Below are positions 52,635 to 63,370 of a stretch of DNA of 64,000 nucleotides, piece after piece. Below the pieces are notes generated by a model that saw nothing but the letters and a program-made list of their open reading frames with translations, did not search any database and was not told the DNA's origin. The position numbers were made by a program, and so were the translations under genes. The stretch lies in the NCBI GenBank assembly GCA_933207985.1, contig OW240915.1:106822163-106886162 (forward strand). Reading direction: 5' to 3'. Source of the stretch: Pelobates cultripes. Lineage: Eukaryota > Chordata > Amphibia > Anura > Pelobatidae. How positions within the stretch are numbered: the stretch's first letter is position 1; every line of letters starts with the position of its first letter.

Positions 52635-54473
52635 TTAATTTAAAAAGTGACAGATTTCAAATTCAGAATTTAGACCATAGGGGATGAGAGTGTTAAGTTC
52701 AAAGATCCATTTCATCTCTTCTTTACTGAGTTTCTGATTAAAATCTCCTCCCCTCCAATCTTTTTCTACTCTCACTAATCCTAAAAATAGGCTACCTAGT
52801 GGAGATTGATTATGATGTATTTTATAATGGAGGGGTACACTATGATTCTCTCCTCCTTTAATTATATTTCTACTATGCTCCTCGATCCTAACATGGAGTG
52901 GCCGAGTCGTTTTCCCCACATAATTTAGTCCACAGGGACATTGCATTACGTAAATGACATTGTTTGTATGACATGTGATTCCTTCTCTGATTTCATATTC
53001 TTTCTTCTCTTTGCTCATGAAGTGTGTGATTTTTCTTCTTTTATTTCCTGTTCTCCTACACGCTAAACAATATCCACAGCCAAAAAACCCTTTTTCTCGC
53101 TGAAAGAATGTATCATTACTTTTCTTTTCTTTAATAAAACTGGATGTAAGAATACTTCGTAAGTTCCTTACTCCTCTGTGGATAAACTGAGGTTGTGGCG
53201 GTAATATTTCCTCTAACACTGGATCTTGGCGTAAAATAGGCCAGAATCTTTTTATGATATTCCTAATCTTAAAATTTTCAGTGCTAAAATTGCAAATGAA
53301 TGGCACTCCTTCCCTATTCTGATGTATACGGTTTTGATATCTCAGGAGCTTATTTCGTTCTATCTCCTTAACTTGTTCCCTTGCTTCTTCTAATTTTTTA
53401 TCTCCATATCCCTTTTCTAAAAAATCCTGTTTAATCTTCATTGACTGTTTATTATAATTCTCCAAATCTGTACAATTTCTCCTAATACGTAAAAATTGCC
53501 CTCTAGGGGCATTCTCCAACCATGGAGTAAAATGGCAACTTGCCTTTTCAATAAAACTATTCGCATCTACTGCCTTAAAATGATTTTTCGTCTTAATTTT
53601 CCCTTCTTCTATAAAAATAGTCAAATCTAAAAAAGATATTTCTTTCTCACTCCAAGTACTAGTTAGATTGATCCCCCATGTATTGAAATTTAAAAAAGCT
53701 AAAAATTCCTCCAAAAGAGGGGCTCCTCCTTTCCAAATGAAGAAAATATCATCGATGTAACGGCCATAGGAGGCCAAGTTCGCACCCCAGCCATGTCCTT
53801 CATATATAAAATGTTGTTCCCAATATGACATAAACAAATTGGCATAGCTGGGGGCGAACTTCGTCCCCATGGCCGTCCCATTCATCTGTAAAAAATATTC
53901 TCCACCATACCAAAAATAATTATTTTCCAGGATCAATCTTATACCCTCTAAAATATACTCTATTTGGGTCTCCAAGAAATCTGAATTATTCCTTAAAAAA
54001 TATGCTACTGCTCTACACCCGTACTCATGAGGTATGTTGCTATATAATGACGCTACATCACACGTTACTAATAAAGAATTTTCCTCCCATACACAGTTAT
54101 TTAGCATATTTAATACTGCTATGGGATCTTTTATATAGGATTTTGTATTTTGTACTAGGGGTTGGAGTTGTAGATCTATATAGTGTGAGAGTCTGCTAGA
54201 GATTGCATCTATCCCCGCCACTATTGGCCTACCAGGGGGATTAGTGATGCTCTTGTGTATTTTTGGTAAAAAATAAAAAACTGGGACTTTCGGGTATATA
54301 ATATTAATAAAATCAAATTCTTTTTGACTTAATATCCCTATATCTAGCCCCCTTTTCAGGAAATTCCTAAATTTATCCTGGATCTCCAGACAAGGATTAA
54401 CTGTCAATTTTTTATATGTTACTCCTTCTGTCAAAATTCTTATGGCTTCCTTATTATAAGATTCTTTAGTCAT
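52635..54473 (-). CDS. Penelope-like RT / GIY-YIG endonuclease
   Basis: 612 residues without a stop. RT motifs in order: motif A CDVASLY at about 138-144, motif B MNGTAMGTKFAPSYAN at 197-212, motif C YIDD at 239-242, then FLDL at 281. A CxxC zinc-binding segment (CGYCLAC at 466-472) precedes the GIY-YIG nuclease (VIYVMQCPCGLNYVGKT at 506-522, conserved R at 529 in HVRIEEH). This domain order is diagnostic of Penelope-like elements, which copy RNA at the insertion site. The N-terminus is missing, so the usual fingers start is incomplete. Catalytic residues look intact. The encoded enzyme is unlikely to be made from this truncated copy. Confidence 0.93.
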   Translation of the reverse strand: MTKESYNKEAIRILTEGVTYKKLTVNPCLEIQDKFRNFLKRGLDIGILSQKEFDFINIIYPKVPVFYFLPKIHKSITNPPGRPIVAGIDAISSRLSHYIDLQLQPLVQNTKSYIKDPIAVLNMLNNCVWEENSLLVTCDVASLYSNIPHEYGCRAVAYFLRNNSDFLETQIEYILEGIRLILENNYFWYGGEYFLQMNGTAMGTKFAPSYANLFMSYWEQHFIYEGHGWGANLASYGRYIDDIFFIWKGGAPLLEEFLAFLNFNTWGINLTSTWSEKEISFLDLTIFIEEGKIKTKNHFKAVDANSFIEKASCHFTPWLENAPRGQFLRIRRNCTDLENYNKQSMKIKQDFLEKGYGDKKLEEAREQVKEIERNKLLRYQNRIHQNREGVPFICNFSTENFKIRNIIKRFWPILRQDPVLEEILPPQPQFIHRGVRNLRSILTSSFIKEKKSNDTFFQREKGFFGCGYCLACRRTGNKRRKITHFMSKEKKEYEIREGITCHTNNVIYVMQCPCGLNYVGKTTRPLHVRIEEHSRNIIKGGENHSVPLHYKIHHNQSPLGSLFLGLVRVEKDWRGGDFNQKLSKEEMKWIFELNTLIPYGLNSEFEICHFLN

Positions 54474-54509
54474 AATGACTATACCCCCCCCCTTTGTCCC
54501 CCTTTTTTA

Positions 54510-56139
54510 CCAAAAATACACAAGAGCATCACTAATCCCCCTGGTAGGCCAATAGTGGCGGGGATAGATGCAATCTCTAGCAGACTCTCACACTATATAG
54601 ATCTACAACTCCAACCCCTAGTACAAAATACAAAATCCTATATAAAAGATCCCATAGCAGTATTAAATATGCTAAATAACTGTGTATGGGAGGAAAATTC
54701 TTTATTAGTAACGTGTGATGTAGCGTCATTATATAGCAACATACCTCATGAGTACGGGTGTAGAGCAGTAGCATATTTTTTAAGGAATAATTCAGATTTC
54801 TTGGAGACCCAAATAGAGTATATTTTAGAGGGTATAAGATTGATCCTGGAAAATAATTATTTTTGGTATGGTGGAGAATATTTTTTACAGATGAATGGGA
54901 CGGCCATGGGGACGAAGTTCGCCCCCAGCTATGCCAATTTGTTTGTCATATTGGGAACAACATTTTATATATGAAGGACATGGCTGGGGTGCGAACTTGG
55001 CCTCCTATGGCCGTTACATCGATGATATTTTCTTCATTTGGAAAGGAGGAGCCCCTCTTTTGGAGGAATTTTTAGCTTTTTTAAATTTCAATACATGGGG
55101 GATCAATCTAACTAGTACTTGGAGTGAGAAAGAAATATCTTTTTTAGATTTGACTATTTTTATAGAAGAAGGGAAAATTAAGACGAAAAATCATTTTAAG
55201 GCAGTAGATGCGAATAGTTTTATTGAAAAGGCAAGTTGCCATTTTACTCCATGGTTGGAGAATGCCCCTAGAGGGCAATTTTTACGTATTAGGAGAAATT
55301 GTACAGATTTAGAGAATTATAATAAACAGTCAATGAAGATTAAACAGGATTTTTTAGAAAAGGGATATGGAGATAAAAAATTAGAAGAAGCAAGGGAACA
55401 AGTTAAGGAGATAGAACGAAATAAGCTCCTGAGATATCAAAATCGTATACATCAGAATAGGGAAGGAGTGCCATTCATTTGCAATTTTAGCACTGAAAAT
55501 TTTAAGATTAGGAATATCATAAAAAGATTCTGGCCTATTTTACGCCAAGATCCAGTGTTAGAGGAAATATTACCGCCACAACCTCAGTTTATCCACAGAG
55601 GAGTAAGGAACTTACGAAGTATTCTTACATCCAGTTTTATTAAAGAAAAGAAAAGCAATGATACATTCTTTCAGCGAGAAAAAGGGTTTTTTGGCTGTGG
55701 ATATTGTTTAGCGTGTAGGAGAACAGGAAATAAAAGAAGAAAAATCACACACTTCATGAGCAAAGAGAAGAAAGAATATGAAATCAGAGAAGGAATCACA
55801 TGTCATACAAACAATGTCATTTACGTAATGCAATGTCCCTGTGGACTAAATTATGTGGGGAAAACGACTCGGCCACTCCATGTTAGGATCGAGGAGCATA
55901 GTAGAAATATAATTAAAGGAGGAGAGAATCATAATGTACCCCTCCATTATAAAATACATCATAATCAATCTCCACTAGGTAGCCTATTTTTAGGATTAGT
56001 GAGAGTAGAAAAAGATTGGAGGGGAGGAGATTTTAATCAGAAACTCAGTAAAGAAGAGATGAAATGGATCTTTGAACTTAACACTCTCATCCCCTATGGT
56101 CTAAATTCTGAATTTGAAATCTGTCACTTTTTAAATTAA
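54510..56139 (+). pseudogene. Penelope-like RT / GIY-YIG, frameshifted copy
   Basis: Same protein as the left copy from its residue 70. The frame is open to 54974, then a 2-bp deletion near 54943 (inside NLFMSYWE, just after motif B) moves the rest, including YIDD, zinc-binding and GIY-YIG segments, to the frame that ends at 56139. So one lesion in an otherwise fresh copy. Confidence 0.92.
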
Positions 56140-56770
56140 ACCCTTCCTTTTTTTTTTTTTCTAGAGTTATTAGACTTAACTCTAATAGATTGTAGAGAAG
56201 ATATTAATTATTCATTATTTATTGCCTTATGTGGATATACACTTCTAAAATCAATTTTCTTAAATAAAATAGCATTTTCTATTGTTTTTATTATATACTG
56301 TGTATGCTGCTGAGACTTTTTATTGGGAACATTTTTATAGCTTTATGTGTATTTCATGTGTTTATTATCTCTTTTTATTATATGGTATGGATTAATGTGC
56401 GGTTTTTCTGTGAGGGGGGAGACTTTGTGCAATATGGAGATTTCCCCCGAGATTGTCATCTCTGTTCTATGCCTGTAACCCTGGTAGGAATACAAATGAA
56501 CACTTAATAGGGAGAATGCAGGACTGACGTGTGACGTCAGACGCGGAAGTGAACCGCAACGAAAAGGAGGCTTGAAATGCATACAGGGAGAACGCAAGAT
56601 TGACGTATGACGTCAGACGCGGAAGTGAACCGCAACGAAAAGGAGGCTTGAAACGCATACAATACCGAACGAGGAAAGGATGTAATACCAGCGCGCCAAA
56701 AGACAGCTGGACGCCGCGCTCAAAATCAAGGACAAGGTATAATAGCAGGACTCCAGATAGAAGGAGGATT

Positions 56771-56833
56771 ATATTGACCTAGCTGATGAAGCCGATAGTT
56801 TTTTGGCGAAACGCGTTCTGGGGACTTTAATAT
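56771..56833 (+). ncRNA. type I hammerhead ribozyme in the Penelope 3' region (right)
   Basis: Self-cleaving RNA fold. Outer stem I ATATT/AATAT, internal loop GA versus GACTTT, inner stem I CCTAG/CTGGG, core CTGATGA at 56783-56789, stem II GCCGA/TTGGC with a 7-base loop, core GAAA at 56808-56811, minimal stem III AC-GC-GT, predicted cleavage after T56817 (GTT before CTGGG). The one oddity is an extra A between CTGATGA and stem II. Penelope-like elements are known to carry such ribozymes in their terminal repeats, where they process the element RNA. The mirrored copy is at 51936-51998. Confidence 0.75.
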
Positions 56834-57419
56834 CATCACCTTTATGCCCATTGTTGTTATACAATTTATATTACTGTTATAACTATTATTTTTATACATA
56901 CTTTGTTTTTATGTATTCTAATTGGCCATTAGAATTTTAAATTCAGTATACCTAAATAAATATTTGAATTTTATTGGGCTATTGGTTCCTGCTATATAGG
57001 AGTGTAGTCCTTAACTACACAACGCGCTGAAAAAGAGCCTAAGAGGGAGGCTCCACACTTGTGAGTATATATACACACTGTCTATATCAATACGGATTTC
57101 AGACTATATTGCACTATATATACTTTTGTTTGAGCTCTAGCCACAACGTGGGTGTCGCTTTTGGTGATACAAGAAAGGGAAAGGTCGCCTTGACGGACCT
57201 GAAGGCGTATACCCCTGAGCTTGGCTGTAAGCTCAGTAATATGTGAGTGGTTCCTTATATAGAGCTACGATTGTAATAATTCTTTATTTACAGTGTTGCA
57301 CTATGAACATTTAATTTCTCTTTCAGAAATAAATATACACATCACTGTTTTGAAAGAGTAACAACAAAAGAATTGGATTTCGATCTGTATGTAGCGCTTC
57401 ACCTTTTGTTTTATGAGCT

Positions 57420-59400
57420 ATATTATATCTACAGGTTCCAGTTTAGGCGGTGTGAACGTGCACATCTGCCTTCAAGAGGCACCTCAAGCTCATTAGGTAT
57501 TCCGATTACCACAGGCAGCTTATTATAGCCAATTTAAGTGAAAGCTGTTTGGCATACAATATAGGGTATGTTCCTCACCTCTGCCTGATTGCATTCCTTA
57601 ATGTCCTGCAAGTTTTTAAATAGTCTTTTGTTATTACTTGACTTGATATTTATGGACATTTTGATATTCACAGTGCCATACTGCATAAAAAAAAAAAAAA
57701 AAAAAAAAAAGATTACAAAAAAAAAAAAGACACACTGAAAATCCTGGAATACTTTTAAATAATACATTGCCTCATTTTAATACCCTGATTTTACCAAGGA
57801 ATCACTACTTTTTACAAATGTGCAACCTTTGCAGATGACATTGTGAACGTGTGACATTCATTTGACATAGTTACTGCAGTTGTCAACATTTCTGAAAGTG
57901 TCATTACTTTGTACTTGGGTAATTGGGATCATTACCGTAAATGATGCTTTTGAAAAATAAATCAGCTTGTAACAACATTATTGTTTCAGTATTTATAAAG
58001 TCACGATTTCCATTTTGTGCTCAATGTTATACAACTTATTATGATTAACCTTTATCCCAGTGTAGTTTCTTTCAGATATAGAAAAAATAATCTGACAATA
58101 GTTTGTACCTTATGAATTACAATTAAATGTATAGCAGCAAAGCACAATTTAGTAAAAGTGCAAATTAAGTCTATATTAAACAACAACGCGTTGGTGTCCC
58201 CTCAGTGACATTGTTTTCATTAAAGTGTCAGCATTGCTAAAGTGAAAATTAATTATTTATGTTAAATACAAAACGGCACACTCAGTGCATCTCAATGATG
58301 TTGTTGTAGTGCCTGGAGGAATTTATCTTATCTTACTGTTTACGAATGGTTTAACCCATAAGTGCCTCTGATGGCTCTCCTGCCTCCTCCTTTAGTCAAG
58401 ACTTGCATGCGAAAGCCTTTCCATGAATACCGATAGTAGATTGAGAGCAGCAGCATACCACATTGACTCTGATGGGAGCACTTTGAGGTTAAACTGTTAG
58501 TTAAAAATTTAACCCCTTAAGATAATGTAGCACCTCCTGCACCATAGTGACTGAGATGACAAAAGTGAGGTTAGGTGCCAAGCCCTTTAACAATGTGACC
58601 GAGCCTCTGTCAGGCCATCAGTGTGTTTGTTTATTTGTGTCGGTGTGTATATCCTAGCATTCAAACGCCAACACTATACACAAATACACCCCTGTATTCA
58701 AACACCAACATTGCACACTGCATTCAAATGTCAACACTACATATACACCTCTGCATTAAAACACGTTTGAAGGCCAACACTACAAACACAGAATTAAAAT
58801 GGCAAGAGTACATACAAATACACTCCTATATTCACACACATATTCGATACAAATGCATGCTTTCATCCACAAGGATACTGCTCACAATTACAACTCTTCT
58901 TACCTTTTGGCTTCCCTTGAGCTAGCACCAGGGCCCACTCTAGTTAGTTCTGTGACTGAGTTGCACAGAATGTAGAGCAAGTAGAACAGTGTAGAAGTTT
59001 AGCTAGGTGAAATGCAGACAAGAATAATTCAATAACGTATTCAAAGAAACAAATGAGTGGGGACCTGCAGAGCAGGATCAATAAATATTATTTAAGTAGA
59101 TGGACTGGAGCCTAGACATCTGGAACAGAGGAATAGACTGTGGGCAATGATAAGATAAAATTAGGACGCAACAGAATAACTAGTGAATCTCCTTAACAGC
59201 TCAACACAAAGGGATTTATATAGTCCTATTTTGTAGATCCTTTACAATATCAAGTATGAGGTTTCATACACAAACTAGCATGTTGTTGGTGCTCCATCCC
59301 ATCTGTATCTTATTTTCTTGCCTTTTCTCCTTCCCACCTGCCTTTTATATTATTTATGAATTAGGCAAACATCAATAGAAGTAATATACTAAAAGTTTCC
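57420..59400. other. intron, mostly unrecognised
   Basis: 58640-58870 has loose repeats of CCAACACTACATACAAATAC type. Apart from the weak candidate exon at 57579 nothing gene-like. Confidence 0.4.
57579..57680 (-). other. weak candidate exon
   Basis: The minus strand has a long T tract and ATGCAG acceptor, 102 open bases in phase 0/0 (YGTVNIKMSINIK, then LFKNLQDIKECNQAE) and donor GTGAGG. The T tract could be the tail of a retroposed sequence. No family recognised. Confidence 0.2.
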
Positions 59401-59404
59401 AACG

Positions 59405-59802
59405 TTAACGGGTTACTCCAAGCACCATGACCACTTCAGTGATTAGAAGTAGTCATGGTGTCTGGAGTCTGTATGTGCAGTCTTTCCCTTAATTGCTGGA
59501 GGTGTAACTCCACCTCCTGCAGTGTCATCAGCCAGCTTGGAACTAGAGTTCTTATGTTCTTAGCCAATGAATGTCGACCTCTGTCACTTCTGGCTTCTGC
59601 AGAAGCAAGTAACTGAACCAACACAGAGCACTGGAGCCCAGCAATGATGCAGGTAAGGAAACAAACTGTTGCTTAACGGGGCCAGGGTTCTCCTGGTATT
59701 ATAACCAATGCAGTGGTTTGCAGGACCAAGTGGGACAGTGACACTGCACCCAGACCACTTCAATGAGCTGAAGTGGTTTGGGTAACTATAGTGCCCCTTT
59801 AA
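59405..59802. mobile_element. TTAA MITE, diverged
   Basis: Starts TTAACGGGTTACTCCAAGCA and ends CTATAGTGCCCCTTTAA, with GACCACTTCAGTGATTAG near 59430 and ACTTCAATGAGCTGAAGTGG near 59757. Confidence 0.7.
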
Positions 59803-60702
59803 TAACTACAATATTCATCTCAGGTTCCTTTTTACTCACTCTCTTTACTTTCCATGCACAAATTATTTAATAAAAATAAAAGTAAAGAATAGTATTATCC
59901 AAATGATTAAACCAAAATAAAAACCACAATAATGGATATTTTGCATAGCTATCTCCAAGGGCTTAATAGATTCAGAACAAGTTAATTGCTGGCATGTTTT
60001 GCTTTTCAATCAAGTCTAGACTTCTCTCATGTTGTTTGAACACTAAGCTGCAGACTGAGTTCTGCTTCAAATGCACTGTGTGTGCTTCAGAAATATAATT
60101 CGCCTGGCACAAAAATGCATATTAATTGCTATATCTGCTATGCTCGTTTGTCAGAGATTAGAGCAATGTTTTCATTAGTTCAACCTCACATAATTACGAA
60201 GTCAGTTGGAATAGTTTGTTCTGTGATGAAAGCTCTACATGGTATAGATGTTGTGGATAAACATCTACAATTATTTCTAGATAAAATTAGTACTTTCAAG
60301 AATTAATTACATTATTAATCAACACTGTATGTTAATTTTGTTAGTGAAAGCACAACATTTATTGCAGTGCTCAAAAGTTCAAATCCTATGCTACTAGCCA
60401 CATTTAAAAGTTACTTGCCATTGCAAACCTCCTTCTGCATGGTGACCACTGGGAACACTTAGGACAGTAGTAGCACCTGTACCCACCTTGCACCTAAATA
60501 ACCTGTACAAATCACATTGGTAGTCTTTGCTGATTGCATAGCATTAAAGGCTAAAGAAGTTGAGTAAATAAAATGGAAATAACTGTTATGCTATATATTT
60601 CAAAGCAATGTGGATTTTGAATTTAAAATACTACACATGCTCATCAGAATAAAGTTAAGAGAAAATAAAATTAAAAATACATTATTATTAACTTCACTGT
60701 AA
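59803..60702. other. intron, nothing recognised
   Basis: AT-rich, no supported feature. Confidence 0.4.
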
Positions 60703-61201
60703 TTAAAGGACCACTATAGTGCCAGGAAAACATACTCGTTTTCCTGGCACTATAGTGCCCTGAGGGTGCCCCCACCCTCAGGGTCCCCCTCCCGCCCGGC
60801 TCTGGAAAGGGGAAAGGGGTTTAAACTTACCTTTTTCCAGCGCTGGGCTGGAGAGCTCTCCTCCTTCTCTCCGCCCTCCGCCCCGCCGGGTTGAATGCGA
60901 CGCTACGTACAGCTGCGCTACGATTCAGTCGGGTCTCATAGGAAAGCATTTGCAATGCTTTTCCTGCGGACGCTTAGTGGCTCTCACTGTGATTTTCACA
61001 GTGAGAAGCACCAAGCGCCTCTAGTGGCTGTCAATGAGACAGCCACTAGAGGATTAGGGGGAAGGCTTATCCCATTCATAATTATAGCAGTTTCTCTGAA
61101 ACTGCTATAATTATGAAAAAATGGGTTAACCCTAGAAGGACCTGGCACCCAGACCACTTCATTAAGCTGAAGTGGTCTGGGTGCCTAGAGTGGTCCTTTA
61201 A
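60703..61201. mobile_element. full TTAA MITE, 499 bp
   Basis: TTAAAGGACCACTATAGTGC left and CTAGAGTGGTCCTTTAA right, TTAA at both ends. Contains every sub-hairpin found in the partial copies at 11555 and 43127. Confidence 0.9.
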
Positions 61202-61849
61202 CAATAGTCTTTTCTTAAGATGCAGTGCTAGAGAGTCTCACAATCTGTATAATAATGTACCAGGCAGTAACTGCAGATGGGAGGAAGAAGAGGAAGCAGT
61301 GTGATTTGGTTTAAAGGGTGCCTGTCATCCTAAATACAAAATATGCTATTTTTAAAGAGCGTAAAATTCTATCTTCACATTGTGCAAGCAGATTTGCTAG
61401 CAAATGTATAAATTTGGAAAAAGACTTCTTTTTAAATGGAAGAAAAACCTATCAATCAGTTCTTCATGTAGACTGTGCTGAAGAATTAAGGGACAAGGAG
61501 AGCAGAAGAGACATTCCTCCAGCAGTTCTAACCAAAATAACTGCAGGTAAATGTGCATCAAAATCACATATGTCAGCCTTTTTTCAAATTACTTCATGTA
61601 CCATAACAACTTAACCTAAATTAAGGAGGCCCCCCGCGCACTTTTACCTCAAGGGGTTAACCTCAAAGTTGCATCCAGCGCCGGTCTCAGCTCCCCCACA
61701 AGCAGCATCCGGTTTCTGAATTTTCACTTACCGAAAGCATGGAGTGATGAGTGGCTGTTTTGTGAATGGAGAGTCACTTATTAACTGAGAGCATAAACTG
61801 ATCGCGCCCAGCCAATCAGCGGCGCCCCTGTCCGGCGGTACTCTGCATT

Positions 61850-62165
61850 TCCTTACTAAAACAAAAATTTCAAAAACTGGATGATGTCTTATTGTAAGCT
61901 TGTATCTCTCGTTTTCACAAATATAAGCAATAGTTTCTGACCCAGTAGGTAATTGTGATGTTTTCCAGTAACGTGGTAATATTGAGGTAGCTGAGATCAA
62001 TACATGAGAAATAATGATCTTATCTACCTTATGCAGAACTTTTTGTATACTTGATGTATGTACCTGTATATACAATTTGTCACATTTGTATTCATTATAA
62101 AAGTATATATTGATGTAAAATATAAAACCTTTCAAAATAAATATTTGAAAAGAAACTGGATGCTG
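61850..62165 (-). pseudogene. L1-type ORF2 C-terminal fragment
   Basis: Minus frame reads KIIISHVLISATSILPRYWK then TSQLPTGSETIAYI and HHPVFEI, resembling the ILPRYWKS...PT...W pattern near the end of L1 ORF2. Short and 5'-truncated. Confidence 0.6.
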
Positions 62166-62169
62166 TCTG

Positions 62170-63290
62170 GGGGTAGCTGAGATGGGTGCTGGAAGCAACT
62201 TCAGGGTTAAACTGTTTGAGTGTGCCCGGGGCCTCCTGTCACCAGAACAACTTAATTTAGATTAAGTCGTTATGGTGCCTTCCATAGTCTAAACAGTCCC
62301 TTTCATCACTAGAAAAAAATAAATAAAGCCTACATATTCATATATATGAGATCTTAAACCTCCTTCAAACCCTAACCCACTATGCTGCAGGTAAGAGCAT
62401 GTGGACCAAATTAGTGCCTAACTGTTGGTTTTCATACACCGTCCAACCAAAGGATGTATATGGCTGGAGTATTCTGTCATATACTGAAGGCACGGATGAG
62501 TTTTTCTTATTTTTTTCTGCATGTTTCATTAAAAAAAATAGATTTCCTTGCATAACAAAATAAAACACAGATACTCCAGTAGTGATTATGTGATGCATTT
62601 ATATTATAAATTGGAACTAATAGTATATTATATGTTTTTAAGTACTACAACCATAAAAGTGTGTATTATATTCAGTGTTTAATTGCTTTCTATAAAAATA
62701 GAGCCAGACTGATTACTGATTCATATTGCATATCCTGTTAATGTGAATATTTCAACCACAGTTTGGAATAAATGCAAATGTTCTATAGAAAATGTACCGC
62801 ACAGCATCTGGACAACACATCTATTTCTGGTTTCAAATTAACATATTGTGTAAATGCTTCTTCTGATATAATTTTTTAACTAATTACCATTTTAATAAAA
62901 TTCAGACATGGATTTTGTTTTACATTGTGGCATTACTTTACTGGTCCAGTATGATAGTATTAATATCAATATATTTAGCCAGGAAGGATATAATTGACTT
63001 TGCTAGTTTTAAAAAATGCTCTGGTGTTAATTTAATGTTACTGATCTGATTAAGGTGCAATTAAGTATCCACACTAGTAAATCAGTCATAACCCCTACAG
63101 TGCATTCTACTGGTTATGCATTTGAGAATGGGACAGTAACAGGTCGTCGGCAACATGCAAGTCTATTATGATGGGGCATCTTATCAAAGCTGGCACAGGA
63201 AAAATATGATATACTTTTAGGTATCCTACATATGTGCAACAATGCAAACCAAGTGAAGAGGATAACTAGGACGTGGTAGCAGTCTGTAAC
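62170..63290. other. intron, nothing recognised
   Basis: A decayed MITE end may lie at 62225-62305 (CACCAGAACAACTTAATTTAG). The rest is plain AT-rich sequence. Confidence 0.4.
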
Positions 63291-63370
63291 TTAACCCCTT
63301 AAGGACCAAACTTCTGGAATAAAAGGGAATCATGACATGTCACACATGTCATGTGTCCTTAAGGGGTTAA
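63291..63370. mobile_element. 80-bp TTAA MITE, copy 3
   Basis: TTAACCCCTTAAGGACCAAA ... GTGTCCTTAAGGGGTTAA, near-identical to the reverse of copy 2. Confidence 0.9.

Larger units (their letters stand above)
51354..54502 (-). mobile_element. Penelope-like element, left copy
   Basis: Minus-oriented, 5'-truncated Penelope-like retroelement. A 612-codon frame (54473-52635) codes RT plus GIY-YIG nuclease; the 3' region 52634-51354 contains the hammerhead at 51998-51936. Coding extends upstream of the ATG as VKKGDKGGG, one base out of frame across a run of nine G. It forms a near-perfect inverted repeat with 54503-57415. Confidence 0.93.
54503..57415 (+). mobile_element. Penelope-like element, right copy, more truncated
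   Basis: Plus-oriented copy starting inside RT at PKIHKS, head to head with the left copy. It matches 51354-54273 almost base for base: a 2-bp loss near 54943 breaks the frame, one S-to-N change (GENHNVP), and a shorter homopolymer after the stop. Ends near TTTTGTTTTATG. Confidence 0.93.

Noticed and set aside
51354..57415. Inverted pair as an assembly palindrome
   Set aside because: The arms differ by an indel and substitutions and are truncated at different points; an artefact would give identical arms. Long reads would settle it.
61318..61614. 98-codon plus frame
   Set aside because: No splice sites, family resemblance or conserved composition; likely chance.
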